A stretch of DNA of 64,000 nt from an uncultured Paracoccaceae bacterium (GTDB taxonomy: Bacteria > Pseudomonadota > Alphaproteobacteria > Rhodobacterales > Rhodobacteraceae), in contig CANMTR010000008.1 of the NCBI GenBank assembly GCA_947500825.1, positions 62,001 through 126,000 of the forward strand, read 5' to 3'. Each line of letters starts with the position of its first letter. Position 1 is the stretch's first letter. Shown here piece after piece: positions 27,358 to 36,684 of the stretch. The notes under the pieces were generated by a model. The model worked only from the letters and a program-made list of their open reading frames with translations, was not told the origin of the DNA and did no database searches. The position numbers and the translations under genes are program-made.

Positions 27358-27600
27358 GTGGCGATGCCGGCCACCGTCAGGCAGATCAACGTCGGCCGGG
27401 CGCTGGAGCGGCTGCGCGACCGCGACGCCCTCAGCCGGGCAAACGTCGCGCGGGAGCTGGATACCACCCGCTCCACCGCCGGGGGCATCGCCGGTGGCCT
27501 GATCCGCGCGGGGCAGGTGCGGGAAGAGGAGGGGCCCGGCGACGCGCGCGGCCTCCGCTCGGGCCGGCCGTCGGTCCGGCTGCGGCTCGACCGACCCGGA
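27358..27600 (+). pseudogene. N-terminal remnant of a ROK-family transcriptional regulator
   Basis: GGGAGGAG lies seven bases before a GTG start; the frame reads AMPATVRQINVGRALERLRD and then LSRANVARELDTTRSTAGGI, the winged-helix DNA-binding part of ROK/NagC-type repressors of sugar transporters, then GRPSVRLRLD. Homology stops there, next to the end of the convergent GlxA-type gene, so the whole sugar-binding ROK domain (about 300 residues) is missing. It is divergent from the broken ABC operon and was probably its repressor. Only about 80 of roughly 400 residues survive. Confidence 0.8.
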
Positions 27601-27615
27601 TGCGCGCCCCGCCCC

Positions 27616-28602
27616 CTAGCCCGCGGGGCCCGTCCGGGCGCGGCGCCAGGCATCGGGGGGCACGCCCTCCCGTGCGCGGAACACGCGGCCAAGATGGGAG
27701 GCGTCGCAGAACCCGGTGCACGCGGCGATCTCGGTCACGGAACGGTCGGAGGTCTCCAGGAGCAGCCGGGCCTGCGCCAGGCGCAGGCGCAGGAACGCCT
27801 CCGCCGGGCTGATCCCCAGCGCCTCGGCGAAGTGGCGTTCCAGCTTGCGCCGCCCCACGCCGAGCGCGGCGGCGACCCGGGCGATGCCCGGCGGGTCCTC
27901 CAGCTCCTGCTGCATCGCAAGGAGCGCGCGGCGCACCAGCGCGTCGCGCGTGCCCAGGTCGGGCGGCAGCACCGGCTGGGGCTCGTCGGCGGGCATGGCA
28001 TCGTCGATGATGAGGATGTGCAGGCTCTTCCTCGCCGCGCGTCCGCCCACGTGCCGCTCCACGAGGAACGCCGCGAGATGCGCGGCACTCGCGCCGCCCG
28101 AGCAGGTCAGCCGGTCGCGGTCCACCACGAAGATCCTGTCCGACACCGGCACCAGCCCGTCGTAGCGCTCCAGGTAGTCGTTGTGGTGAAACCAGCTCAC
28201 GCAGCAGCGATAGCCCTGCATCAGGCCCGCGTCGTGCAGCAGGAACGCCCCCGTGCACAGACCCACCAGCGGCACGCCCGCCGCCGCCGCCCGGCGCAGG
28301 AAGGCCGCGTGGCGCGGGTCGAGCCGGCCCGCCTCCTCCAGGAGGCCGCCCACGACCACCACGTAGTCGAAGCGCGACGGGTCGCCGGGCCGCTCGTTCG
28401 GGCCCACCGACACGCCGCAGCTCGACCGCACGGGGGCCATGTCCGGCGACAGGACCTGCCAGGCGCACCGGATGGGGCGCGAGCGGTCGCCCTCGTCGGC
28501 CGCGAGGCGCAGCACGTCCACGAAGGTGGCGAAGGCCGAGAGCGTGAACCGCTCGGCCAGGATCAGCCCGACGCGCAGGCTGGGGGGAATCGGATCGGCC
28601 AT
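27616..28602 (-). CDS. GlxA-family AraC-type regulator, possibly SouR/GbdR-like
   Basis: A 328-residue regulator with an N-terminal DJ-1/PfpI-like domain ([50 protein letters not shown]) and two C-terminal AraC helix-turn-helix units (about residues 220-325: [39 protein letters not shown]). In pseudomonads, regulators of this exact layout (GbdR, SouR) activate glycine betaine and sarcosine breakdown genes. This one is divergent from soxBDAG with 100 bases between, so control of sarcosine oxidase is the natural inference. The start chosen omits 48 upstream in-frame codons that lie in the promoter region. Confidence 0.88.
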   Translation of the reverse strand: MADPIPPSLRVGLILAERFTLSAFATFVDVLRLAADEGDRSRPIRCAWQVLSPDMAPVRSSCGVSVGPNERPGDPSRFDYVVVVGGLLEEAGRLDPRHAAFLRRAAAAGVPLVGLCTGAFLLHDAGLMQGYRCCVSWFHHNDYLERYDGLVPVSDRIFVVDRDRLTCSGGASAAHLAAFLVERHVGGRAARKSLHILIIDDAMPADEPQPVLPPDLGTRDALVRRALLAMQQELEDPPGIARVAAALGVGRRKLERHFAEALGISPAEAFLRLRLAQARLLLETSDRSVTEIAACTGFCDASHLGRVFRAREGVPPDAWRRARTGPAG

Positions 28603-28641
28603 GACGCAGTTATACCATCTGGGCGACGTGCATCTACTGGC

Positions 28642-28661
28642 ACAGATGGCCCGTGATCTGT
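28642..28661. promoter_or_regulatory. Inverted repeat between glxA-like gene and soxB
   Basis: ACAGAT (28642-28647) and ATCTGT (28656-28661) are spaced by eight bases, about 42 bases before the soxB start and 40 from the divergent regulator start. It is a candidate binding site for the GlxA-type protein. Alternatives are chance or a site for another dimeric regulator. Confidence 0.35.
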
Positions 28662-28702
28662 CACAAGGGAGGCGTCGCCCCGATTCCGGGAGGAGATCCC
28701 CC

Positions 28703-29956
28703 GTGACACGATTTTCCGCCGCAGCCCTGGTGAGGAACGCCCTCAACGGCCAGACCGGCTGGACGGCACAATGGCCCGACGCCGAACCGAAGGGCGCGTA
28801 TGACGTGGTGATCGTCGGCGCCGGCGGCCACGGCCTGGGCGCGGCCTACTACCTCGCGAAGGAGCACGGGATCACCAATGTCGCGGTGATCGAGAAAGGC
28901 TGGCTGGGGGGGGGCAACACGGGCCGCAACACCACGATCATCCGCTCCAACTACCTCTACGACGAGAGCGCGCGGCTCTACGACCACGCCCTCGACCTGT
29001 GGGAGGGGCTGAGCCAGGAGCTGAACTACAACGTCATGTTCTCGCGCCGGGGCGTGATGATGCTGGCCCACAACGTCCACGACGTCCAGAGCTTCCAGCG
29101 CCACGTCCACGCCAACAGGCTGAACGGGGTCGACAACCGCTGGCTGACGTCCGCCGAGGCGAAGGATCACTGCCCGCCCCTGAACATATCGGCCGACGCG
29201 CGCTACCCCGTCCTGGGGGCGGCCCTGCAGAAGCGCGCGGGGACGGCCCGCCACGACGCGGTCGCCTGGGGCTATGCCCGCGCGGCGGCCGCGCGCGGCG
29301 TCGACATCGTGCAGAACTGCCCCGTGACGGCCATCCGCCGCGGTGCGGACGGCGCGGTGGAGGGCGTCGAGACCGCCCGCGGACTGATCCGCGCCAAGAA
29401 GGTCGCCGTCTCGGCCGCGGGCCACACCAGCGTGCTCATGGACACCGCCGGCGTGCGCATGCCGCTGGAGAGCTTCCCGCTCCAGGCGCTTGTCTCGGAG
29501 CCGGTGAAGCCGTGCTTTCCCGGCGTGGTCATGTCGAACGCGGTCCACGCCTACATGAGCCAGTCCGACAAGGGCGAGCTGGTGATCGGGTCCGGCACCG
29601 ACCAGTACACCTCCTATTCCAAGCGCGGCGGGCTCCCGTTGATCGAGCACACCCTGGCCGCGATCTGCGAGATCTTCCCGATCTTCTCCCGGATGCGGAT
29701 GCTCCGGAAATGGGGCGGCACGGTGGACGTGACGCCCGACCGCTCCGCGATCCTCGGCACCACGCCGGTGCCCGGTCTCTATGTCAACTGCGGCTGGGGG
29801 ACGGGGGGGTTCAAGGCCACGCCGGGCGCGGCGCATACCCTCGCCCACACGGTGGCGCGGGGCGAGCCGCACGCCATCAACGCGCCCTTCACGCTCGACC
29901 GTTTCCGCACGGGGCGGCTCATCGACGAGGCGGCCGCGGCGGCCGTCGCGCATTGA
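28703..29956 (+). CDS. soxB: Heterotetrameric sarcosine oxidase beta subunit SoxB
   Basis: A 417-residue FAD/FMN oxidase subunit, the usual length. The GTG start follows GGGAGGAG at seven bases. The dinucleotide fold is [33 protein letters not shown] follows, and TARHD holds His184, which corresponds to the histidine that carries covalent FMN in studied enzymes. [10 protein letters not shown] and [16 protein letters not shown] are later family segments. It oxidises the methyl group of sarcosine to give glycine and formaldehyde or methylene-THF. First gene of soxBDAG-sdaA. Confidence 0.96.
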   Translation: MTRFSAAALVRNALNGQTGWTAQWPDAEPKGAYDVVIVGAGGHGLGAAYYLAKEHGITNVAVIEKGWLGGGNTGRNTTIIRSNYLYDESARLYDHALDLWEGLSQELNYNVMFSRRGVMMLAHNVHDVQSFQRHVHANRLNGVDNRWLTSAEAKDHCPPLNISADARYPVLGAALQKRAGTARHDAVAWGYARAAAARGVDIVQNCPVTAIRRGADGAVEGVETARGLIRAKKVAVSAAGHTSVLMDTAGVRMPLESFPLQALVSEPVKPCFPGVVMSNAVHAYMSQSDKGELVIGSGTDQYTSYSKRGGLPLIEHTLAAICEIFPIFSRMRMLRKWGGTVDVTPDRSAILGTTPVPGLYVNCGWGTGGFKATPGAAHTLAHTVARGEPHAINAPFTLDRFRTGRLIDEAAAAAVAH

Positions 29957-29993
29957 TGCGCGCGTCCCGAAACGCGCCTTGGGGAAGGTCCAC

Positions 29994-30290
29994 ATGCTCC
30001 TGATCCACTGTCCCTATTGCGACGAGACCCTTCCCGAGATGGAGTTCGCCTATGCCGGCGAGGCCCATGTCGCCCGCCCGGTGGACCCCTCGCGCACCAC
30101 CGACGAGGAATGGCGCGACCATCTCTTCGTGCGCTCCAACACCCGCGGCCCCCATGCCGAGCGGTGGCGCCACGTCCATGGCTGCGCGCGCTTCTTCAAC
30201 GCCGTGCGCGACACGGTGACGGACCGGGTGCTGGCGACCTACCCGGCCGGCAGCCCCCGTCCCGACCTGCCCGGAAAGGACACGCCATGA
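29994..30290 (+). CDS. soxD: Sarcosine oxidase delta subunit SoxD
   Basis: A 98-residue zinc protein. Cys6 and Cys9 (HCPYC) with His60 and Cys64 (RHVHGC) match the zinc ligands of the delta subunit. ETLPEMEFAYAGEAH and WRDHLFVRSNTRGPHAERW are typical. It packs against the alpha and beta subunits in the heterotetramer. Its stop overlaps the soxA start (ATGA). Confidence 0.95.
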   Translation: MLLIHCPYCDETLPEMEFAYAGEAHVARPVDPSRTTDEEWRDHLFVRSNTRGPHAERWRHVHGCARFFNAVRDTVTDRVLATYPAGSPRPDLPGKDTP

Positions 30291-33280
30291 GCCGCCACCG
30301 CATCCCCGGGCGGGGCCGCGTAGACGCGGGCCGGCCCGTCCAGTTTACCTTCGACGGGCGCAGCTACGACGGCCTTCAAGGCGACACGCTGGCCTCCGCG
30401 CTCCTGTCCCACGGCGTCCACCTGATGGGGCGGTCCTTCAAGTATCACCGCCCGCGCGGCCCCGTCACCGCCGGCTCGGAAGAGCCCAACGCGCTGGTGG
30501 GCACGTCGCGCGGGCCGGGCCGGACCGAGCCCAACACCCGCGCCACGGTGCAGGAGCTGCGCCATGGCCTCGTGGCCGAGAGCCAGAACCGCTGGCCGAC
30601 CCTGTCGTTCGACGCCGGCGCGGTGAACGACGCGCTGTCGCCGCTCTTTTCCGCCGGGTTCTACTACAAGACCTTCATGTGGCCGCGAAACTTCTGGGAC
30701 AAGGTCTACGAGCCGGTGATCCGCCGCGCCGCCGGTCTGGGCCGCGCGCCCACCGAGGAAGACCCCGACATCTATGCCTCCCGCTATGCCCATACGGACG
30801 TCCTCGTCGTGGGGGCGGGGCCCTCGGGCATCGCCGCCGCGCTCGCCGCCGCGCGGGCGGGCGCCTCCGTCACCCTGGCCGACGAGGGGACGGAGATTGG
30901 CGGCTCGCTCCTGTCCGATCCCGGCGTGGAGATCGACGGCAGTCCCGCGTGGGACTGGCTGGAGGACAGGGCCGCCGAGCTGCGCGACCTTGGCGTCACG
31001 CTGCTGACCCGCACCACCGCCATCGGCTACTACCACCAGAACTTCCTCGGGCTGGTGGAGCGGCTGACCGACCACCTCGACGAGATCCCCCACGGCGCAC
31101 CGCGCGAGCGGATGTGGCGCCTGCGCGCCGCGCGCGTGGTGCTGGCGCAGGGCGCGCTCGAACGCCCGCTCGTCTTCGACGGCAACGACAGGCCGGGCGT
31201 GATGCTGGCCGGCGCGGCGCAGACCTACCTCAACCGCTACGGCGTCGCGGTGGGGGAGCGGGCCGTCGTCGTCACCTCCCACGACAGCGCGTATTACGCG
31301 GCCTTCGATCTCGCCGATGCCGGTATCGCCGTCCCCGCGATCATCGACACGCGGGCCGAGATCCGGCCCGACCTCGCGAGCGAGGCGCGCCTGCGCGCCA
31401 TCGAGGTGCTGTCGGGCCACACGGTCACCGCCACGTCGGGCCGCCTGTGCGTGGCCTCCGTCACGGCGAACCCGGTGACCGGGGGAGAGGTCGGCGAAGG
31501 GCGCCAGCTGCGCTGCGATTGCCTTCTCGTGTCAGGGGGTTGGACGCCGTCCCTGCACCTCTTCTCCCACACCAAGGCGAGCCTGTCGTGGGACGCGGAG
31601 GCGGGCACCTTCCTGCCCGACCGCTCCCTCGAGGACCTTCACCTCGCCGGCGCGGGGCGGGGCCTGTGGGGCTATGCCGCGAGCCTCTCGGACGGGGCCG
31701 AGGCGGGTGCCGCCGCGGCCCATGCGCTGGGGCACGCGGCGCAGGCGACCGGCCTGCTGGTCGCGCGGGACCGTATCGGCACGGGCATCACCCACGGGCA
31801 ACTGCCCACCCACCGCGCGCCCTCGCGGGTGCGGGCCTTCGTCGACTACCAGAACGACGTCACCGCCAAGGACATCAAGCTCGCCGTGAGCGAGGGCATG
31901 CGCTCCATCGAGCACGTCAAGCGCTACACCACCACCGGCATGGCCACCGACCAGGGCAAGCTGTCGAATCTCAACGCCCTGGCCATCGCCGCCGACGCGC
32001 TGGGGACCACGCCGCCGCAGGTGGGACTGACCACGTTCCGCCCGCCCTATACCCCCACCACCTTCGCCACCTTCGCGGGCTACCACCGCGGCGCGGCCTT
32101 CGAGGTGACGCGCCGCACCCCCATCGACGGCTGGGCCGAGGAGAACGGCGCGGTCTGGGAGCCGGTGGGCCAGTGGCGCCGGGCGCGGCACTTCCCCCAA
32201 GGCGACGAAGACATGGACGCCGCGGTGGACCGCGAATGCCGCGCGGTGCGCGCGGGCGTGGGCATCTTCGACGCCTCGACCCTGGGCAAGATCGACGTGA
32301 CCGGGCCCGATGCGGCCACCTTCATGAACCGGATGTACACCAACGCCTGGACCAAGCTCGCGCCGGGGCGCTGCCGCTACGGCCTCCTGCTGGGGGAGGA
32401 CGGCTACGTGCGCGACGACGGCGTGGTGGGCCGCATGGCCGAGGACCGCTTCCACGTCACCACCACCACCGGGGGCGCCGCGCGGGTGCTGACCATGATG
32501 GAGGACTACCTCCAGACCGAATGGCCCGACCTCGACGTGTGGCTCACCTCCACCACGGAGCACTGGGCGGTGGTGGCGCTGAACGGCCCCCGCGCGCGCG
32601 ACGTGCTCGCGCCGCTGGTCGAGGGGCTCGACATCTCGGGCGAGGCCTTTCCGATGATGTCGGTGGCCGAGTGCACGGTCGCGGGGTTCCCCGCGCGGCT
32701 CTTTCGCCTCAGCTTCACCGGCGAGCTGGGATACGAGATCAACGTGCCGGCCCGCCATGGCCGGGCCCTGTGGGAGGCACTGATGGCGGCGGGGGCGGAC
32801 CATGGCATCACCCCCTACGGCACCGAGGCGATGCATGTCCTGCGCGCCGAAAAGGGCTTCATCATCGTGGGCCAGGACACCGACGGCACCGTGACGCCGG
32901 AGGATCTCGGGCTGGGCTGGACCATCGGCAAGACGAAGGAGGACTTCGTGGGTATGCGGTCCCTCTCGCGCCCCGACCTGGTGGCGCGGGGGCGCAAGCA
33001 GTTCGTGGGCCTCCTGACGGCCGACGGCGCGGTGCGGCTGGAGGAGGGGGCGCAGATCGTGGACGACCCCGACCAGCCCCTGCCCATGCGGATGATCGGC
33101 CACGTCACGTCGAGCTACAACAGCGCGGCGCTGGGGCGCTCCATCGCGCTCGCCGTTGTCGAGAACGGGCGCGAGCGGATGGGCGAGACGGTCCATATCC
33201 CCATGCCCGAGGGCAACGTGGAGGCCACCATCGCGCCCGGCGTGTTCTACGACCCCGACGGCGGGCGGGCGAAACTTTGA
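30287..33280 (+). CDS. soxA: Sarcosine oxidase alpha subunit SoxA
   Basis: A 997-residue subunit. The N-terminus (VQFTFDGRSYDGLQGDTLASALL, SFKYHRPRGP) is the ferredoxin-like part; DVLVVGAGPSGIAAALAAARAG binds NAD; the C-terminal 380 residues, from about residue 610 (RRTPIDGWAEENGAVWEPVG), are a GcvT-like folate-binding domain with GVGIFDASTLGKIDVTG and FTGELGYEINVP. The last domain takes up the one-carbon unit on tetrahydrofolate. Length and domain order are normal. It overlaps soxD and precedes soxG by 14 bases. Confidence 0.96.
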   Translation: MSRHRIPGRGRVDAGRPVQFTFDGRSYDGLQGDTLASALLSHGVHLMGRSFKYHRPRGPVTAGSEEPNALVGTSRGPGRTEPNTRATVQELRHGLVAESQNRWPTLSFDAGAVNDALSPLFSAGFYYKTFMWPRNFWDKVYEPVIRRAAGLGRAPTEEDPDIYASRYAHTDVLVVGAGPSGIAAALAAARAGASVTLADEGTEIGGSLLSDPGVEIDGSPAWDWLEDRAAELRDLGVTLLTRTTAIGYYHQNFLGLVERLTDHLDEIPHGAPRERMWRLRAARVVLAQGALERPLVFDGNDRPGVMLAGAAQTYLNRYGVAVGERAVVVTSHDSAYYAAFDLADAGIAVPAIIDTRAEIRPDLASEARLRAIEVLSGHTVTATSGRLCVASVTANPVTGGEVGEGRQLRCDCLLVSGGWTPSLHLFSHTKASLSWDAEAGTFLPDRSLEDLHLAGAGRGLWGYAASLSDGAEAGAAAAHALGHAAQATGLLVARDRIGTGITHGQLPTHRAPSRVRAFVDYQNDVTAKDIKLAVSEGMRSIEHVKRYTTTGMATDQGKLSNLNALAIAADALGTTPPQVGLTTFRPPYTPTTFATFAGYHRGAAFEVTRRTPIDGWAEENGAVWEPVGQWRRARHFPQGDEDMDAAVDRECRAVRAGVGIFDASTLGKIDVTGPDAATFMNRMYTNAWTKLAPGRCRYGLLLGEDGYVRDDGVVGRMAEDRFHVTTTTGGAARVLTMMEDYLQTEWPDLDVWLTSTTEHWAVVALNGPRARDVLAPLVEGLDISGEAFPMMSVAECTVAGFPARLFRLSFTGELGYEINVPARHGRALWEALMAAGADHGITPYGTEAMHVLRAEKGFIIVGQDTDGTVTPEDLGLGWTIGKTKEDFVGMRSLSRPDLVARGRKQFVGLLTADGAVRLEEGAQIVDDPDQPLPMRMIGHVTSSYNSAALGRSIALAVVENGRERMGETVHIPMPEGNVEATIAPGVFYDPDGGRAKL

Positions 33281-33294
33281 GCGGAGGAGCGCAG

Positions 33295-33807
33295 ATGGGT
33301 GCGACGCACGTGCCGATGGTGGAGGATCTGCCCCCCCGCCACCGCCTGTCCCTGCGCGTGCGCGAGGGGGGCCGCGGGGCCGTCGGCGCGGCGCTCGGCC
33401 TCGACCTGCCGGAGCGGGTCGGCGAGCGGGCGCGCGGCGGCGGGCGCGAGGCGCTGTGCCTCGGCCCGGACGAGTGGCTGATCGAGGCGGAGGAGGCGGA
33501 CGCCGCCGCCCTGGCCCGGGCGCTGGGGGGCGTGGACGTCTCCCACGCGGCCGTCGACATCTCCGACAGGGAGGTGGGGTTTCGCGTCTCGGGGCCGGGG
33601 ACGCTCGCGCTCCTGGCCATGGGATGCCCCCGCGACGTGGCCCGGATCGCGCCCGGTCGGGGGGCGCGGACGATCTTCCACGGGGCTTCCGTCGTGATCC
33701 GGCGCGAGGCGGAGGAGGAGGTGCGCATTGACATCTGGCGCTCCGTCGCGCCGCATGTGCGCGCCCTGATGGAGACCGGCCTGAAGGAGCTGCGCGCCGG
33801 CCTCTGA
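33295..33807 (+). CDS. soxG: Sarcosine oxidase gamma subunit SoxG
   Basis: A 170-residue subunit. The SoxG-typical segments are LCLGPDEWLIEAEEAD, VDVSHAAVDISDREVGFRVSG and a C-terminal DIWRSVAPHVRALMETGLKEL. GGAGGAG precedes the ATG. It completes the tetramer with SoxB, SoxD and SoxA and has a YgfZ/GcvT-like fold. Position right after soxA supports the call even though the middle of the protein is less conserved. Confidence 0.9.
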   Translation: MGATHVPMVEDLPPRHRLSLRVREGGRGAVGAALGLDLPERVGERARGGGREALCLGPDEWLIEAEEADAAALARALGGVDVSHAAVDISDREVGFRVSGPGTLALLAMGCPRDVARIAPGRGARTIFHGASVVIRREAEEEVRIDIWRSVAPHVRALMETGLKELRAGL

Positions 33808-33861
33808 CCCAAGGCCCCGCGGGGTCGAGATGCCGCGCGCCCGCGCGGGGAAAGGCCGACC

Positions 33862-35265
33862 ATGTCCGTCTCCGTCTTCGAGCTCTTCAAGCCCGGGATC
33901 GGGCCGTCTTCGTCCCACACGATGGGGCCGATGGTGGCGGCGCGGCGCTTCCTGGACGACCTGCGCGGCGGGGCGGAGCGCATCCCCGGCGCCGACGCCC
34001 CGGCGGCGATCCGCGCCTCCCTCCACGGCTCGCTGGCCTTCACCGGCAAGGGACACGCGAGCGACCGGGCGGTGATGCTGGGCCTGCTGGGCTTCGACCC
34101 CGCCACGGTCGACCCGGACGCGGCCGAGGCGGCGCTCGCGCGCCTGCACGAAACGCGCCGGCTCCACCCCGAGAGCCTGCCGGAGATGGCCTTCGACCCT
34201 GCCGCCGACCTGGTCTTCGACTACGACACCGTGCTGCCGCTCCATGCCAACGGCATGGTTCTGCGCGCCTTCGACAGGCGCGGGGCGCCCGCCCTGACGC
34301 GGACCTACTACTCCGTGGGGGGCGGCTTCGTGCTGACCGACGAGGAGCTCCAGGCCGAGCGGGAGGGGACCGGGCGGCCCGCCCCGGGCCCGACGCTGCC
34401 CTGGCCCTTCGCTTCCGCCCGGGAAATGCTTGAGATGGGACGGTCCTCGGGGCTGACGATCGCGGCGATGACGCGGGCGAACGAGGAGGCGCGGGCCGCC
34501 CGGGACGAGGTGGATGCACGGCTCGACCTGATCTCGGAGGCGATGGATGACAGCATCGACCGGGGGCTGGCGCAGACGGGTGTGCTGCCGGGGGGGCTGA
34601 AGGTGCGCAGGCGCGCCCACGACATCCACGAGAAGCTCGAGGCGGAAGCGTTCTCGAACCAGAAGCTGCCCCATTCGGGCAACGAGTGGCTGTCGGTCTA
34701 TGCCATGGCGGTGAACGAGGAAAACGCGGCCGGGGGGCGGATCGTGACGGCGCCCACCAACGGTGCCGCGGGGACGGTGCCGGCGGTGCTGCGGTACTGG
34801 CGCGATCAGTGCGGGGGATTGTCGGAGGCGGGGCGGCGCGATTTTTTGCTGACCGCGGCGGCGATCGGGGGGATATTGAAGGCGAACGCCTCGATCTCGG
34901 GCGCGGAAGTGGGCTGCCAGGGGGAGGTGGGCAGTGCCGCGGCGATGGCCGCGGCGGGCCTGTGCGCCGTCCAGGGCGGCACCAACGAGCAGATCGAGAA
35001 CGCCGCCGAGATCGCGCTGGAGCACCACCTGGGCATGACCTGTGACCCCGCGGCGGGGCTGGTGCAGGTGCCCTGCATCGAGCGCAACGCGCTCGGGGCG
35101 ATCAAAGCGGTATCGGCGGCGGCGCTGGCGCTGCGGGGGGACGGGACGCATTTCATGCCGCTCGACAACTGCATCGCGGTGATGCTGCAGACCGGGCGCG
35201 ACATGGACGCGAAGTACAAGGAGACCTCCACCGGAGGGATCGCGGTGAACCTGCCCGAGTGCTGA
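33862..35265 (+). CDS. sdaA: L-serine dehydratase, iron-sulfur type
   Basis: A 467-residue single-chain L-serine ammonia-lyase. The beta domain starts [20 protein letters not shown]; the alpha domain has [19 protein letters not shown] and [20 protein letters not shown]. The [4Fe-4S] cysteines are in GCQGE, TCDPAAG and VPCIERN. It deaminates serine to pyruvate. Placed 54 bases after soxG, it fits a route in which glycine and the one-carbon unit from sarcosine are joined to serine by glycine hydroxymethyltransferase and then turned into pyruvate. No GlyA gene is present in this window. Confidence 0.95.
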   Translation: MSVSVFELFKPGIGPSSSHTMGPMVAARRFLDDLRGGAERIPGADAPAAIRASLHGSLAFTGKGHASDRAVMLGLLGFDPATVDPDAAEAALARLHETRRLHPESLPEMAFDPAADLVFDYDTVLPLHANGMVLRAFDRRGAPALTRTYYSVGGGFVLTDEELQAEREGTGRPAPGPTLPWPFASAREMLEMGRSSGLTIAAMTRANEEARAARDEVDARLDLISEAMDDSIDRGLAQTGVLPGGLKVRRRAHDIHEKLEAEAFSNQKLPHSGNEWLSVYAMAVNEENAAGGRIVTAPTNGAAGTVPAVLRYWRDQCGGLSEAGRRDFLLTAAAIGGILKANASISGAEVGCQGEVGSAAAMAAAGLCAVQGGTNEQIENAAEIALEHHLGMTCDPAAGLVQVPCIERNALGAIKAVSAAALALRGDGTHFMPLDNCIAVMLQTGRDMDAKYKETSTGGIAVNLPEC

Positions 35266-35640
35266 AAACCCCGCCCCGCCCACGCCCCGCCCACGCCGGG
35301 CACGTGCCGGACCCGCGCCCCGCAGGGGCCGCACCGTCGCCCCGCCCGCGCCCCGCATCCGCCCGACGCGCGCCCCGACAGGGCCGGCGGCGCCCGTAGG
35401 CCGGGCCCGGGCGCTCCTGCCGCGACCGTCTGCGAGACCAAGCGGTCGGCGTGGAAGCTGCCGACGTTCCCGAAGGCGCCGGTCGGCGTCTGGCCTTTCG
35501 AGAAGGTAACCGATGCGCCCGTCGTCCGGAGTCCGCACGCTGCCGGTCTGTGCGGTCGGGGCCGGGCGGCGGGGGCTGCTGGACACGGGGGCCCGCATGG
35601 GCCAAGGGCGAGGGTCTGACCGATCGGAGGGGCTCCGCCC
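35266..35640. other. Non-coding GC-rich gap with tandem 11-mer
   Basis: These 375 bases hold no gene I can support. The first part is strongly C-rich and contains two tandem copies of GCCCCGCCCAC (35273-35283 and 35284-35294) and a GGCACGTGCC palindrome near 35300, which may act in ending the sox-sdaA transcript. The second half should hold the promoter of the following gene, but I see no convincing boxes. Confidence 0.4.
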
Positions 35641-36684
35641 ATGCGCGCGATCCTGACCGTCCTTTTATGCCTTGCCGTGGCGGTGCCGGTTGCGGCGACG
35701 TTCCTGCCGCTCTGGCGCACCGACGCCTGGTGGGTGCGGATGGCCGATTTTCCGCGCCTGCAATACACGGTTGCGCTGGTGGCGGTGCTGGGCGCGGTGG
35801 CGCTGGCGCGGCCGGTGTCCCGGCGCCTGCGGATGGTGCTGGGGGCGATGGCCGTGGCGGCGCTGGCCTTCGACGTGGCCAAGATCGGGCACTACTTCAT
35901 CGGCGCGCCGCCCCGGGCCGAGGCCTGCCCCGAGGGGCAGCGGCTGAGCCTGATGGTGGCCAACGTCAAGCTGGAGAACCGCCACGCCGAGGAGCTTCTG
36001 GCGATCGTGCGGGAGCGCGACCCGGACCTGCTGCTGGCGCTGGAGACCAACGCGTGGTGGAACGCGCGGCTGGCGCGGCTGTCGGACCGGCTGCCCCACG
36101 GGCTGGCCCAGATCACCGGCAGTTATTTCGGGATGCACCTTCTGTCGCGCTGGCCCCTGTCGGACGCGCGGGCCGTGTTCGCCGCCGACCAGGGCGTGCC
36201 GGCGCTGCTGGCGACCGTGTCGCCGCCCTCGGGCGAGGCGGTCCGGCTGATCGGGCTGCACCCTCGTCCGCCCCATCCGGGACAGTCCTCGCGCGGGCGG
36301 GACGCGCAACTGATGTGGGCGGCGCTGGAGGCGCGGGAGGCGGCGCTGCCGGTGGTGCTGGCGGGCGACCTGAACGCGGTGCCCTGGGAGCGGGGCGTGG
36401 AGCGGATGCGGCGCATCGCGGGCCTTATCGACCCGCGCGCGAGCCTCGGGTTCCTGCCCACCTACGACGCGCAGTCGTGGTGGATGGCCTGGCCGCTCGA
36501 CCAGGTGCTGCACCAGGAGGGCCTGTCGGTGACATCGCTCGAGGTGCTGCCCGGCTTCGGCTCGGACCATTTCCCCGTGGAGGCGGAACTGTGCCGCCGC
36601 CCAGCCGGCCGGGAGGCGCCCGAACCGGAGGCGGGCGACCTGGAGCGGGCGCGCGAGCTGCTGGAGGCGGTGGGCGCGCGCTAG
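35641..36684 (+). CDS. Membrane-anchored endonuclease/exonuclease/phosphatase-fold protein
   Basis: A 347-residue protein with two or three N-terminal membrane segments (about residues 1-20, 40-57 and 65-80) and an EEP-fold domain from about residue 100. Catalytic-site motifs are ANVKLENRH (metal-binding Asn), LLALETNAWW (Glu), GLHPRPPHPG, VVLAGDLNAVPW (Asp, Asn) and GFGSDHFPVEAEL (final Asp-His pair). All active-site positions are present, so it is probably an active phosphodiesterase or nuclease with the domain on the periplasmic side. Its stop TAG shares the CTAG at 36681-36684 with the convergent transporter stop. Confidence 0.87.
   Translation: MRAILTVLLCLAVAVPVAATFLPLWRTDAWWVRMADFPRLQYTVALVAVLGAVALARPVSRRLRMVLGAMAVAALAFDVAKIGHYFIGAPPRAEACPEGQRLSLMVANVKLENRHAEELLAIVRERDPDLLLALETNAWWNARLARLSDRLPHGLAQITGSYFGMHLLSRWPLSDARAVFAADQGVPALLATVSPPSGEAVRLIGLHPRPPHPGQSSRGRDAQLMWAALEAREAALPVVLAGDLNAVPWERGVERMRRIAGLIDPRASLGFLPTYDAQSWWMAWPLDQVLHQEGLSVTSLEVLPGFGSDHFPVEAELCRRPAGREAPEPEAGDLERARELLEAVGAR

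Noticed and set aside
35266-35400. C-rich stretch as a possible CRISPR or satellite
   Set aside because: Only two copies of an 11-mer in tandem; no spacer-repeat structure.
35400-35640. Short open frame with KLPTFPKAPVGVWPFEK in the 375-base gap
   Set aside because: No start codon with ribosome-binding site and no recognised family; it may be chance.
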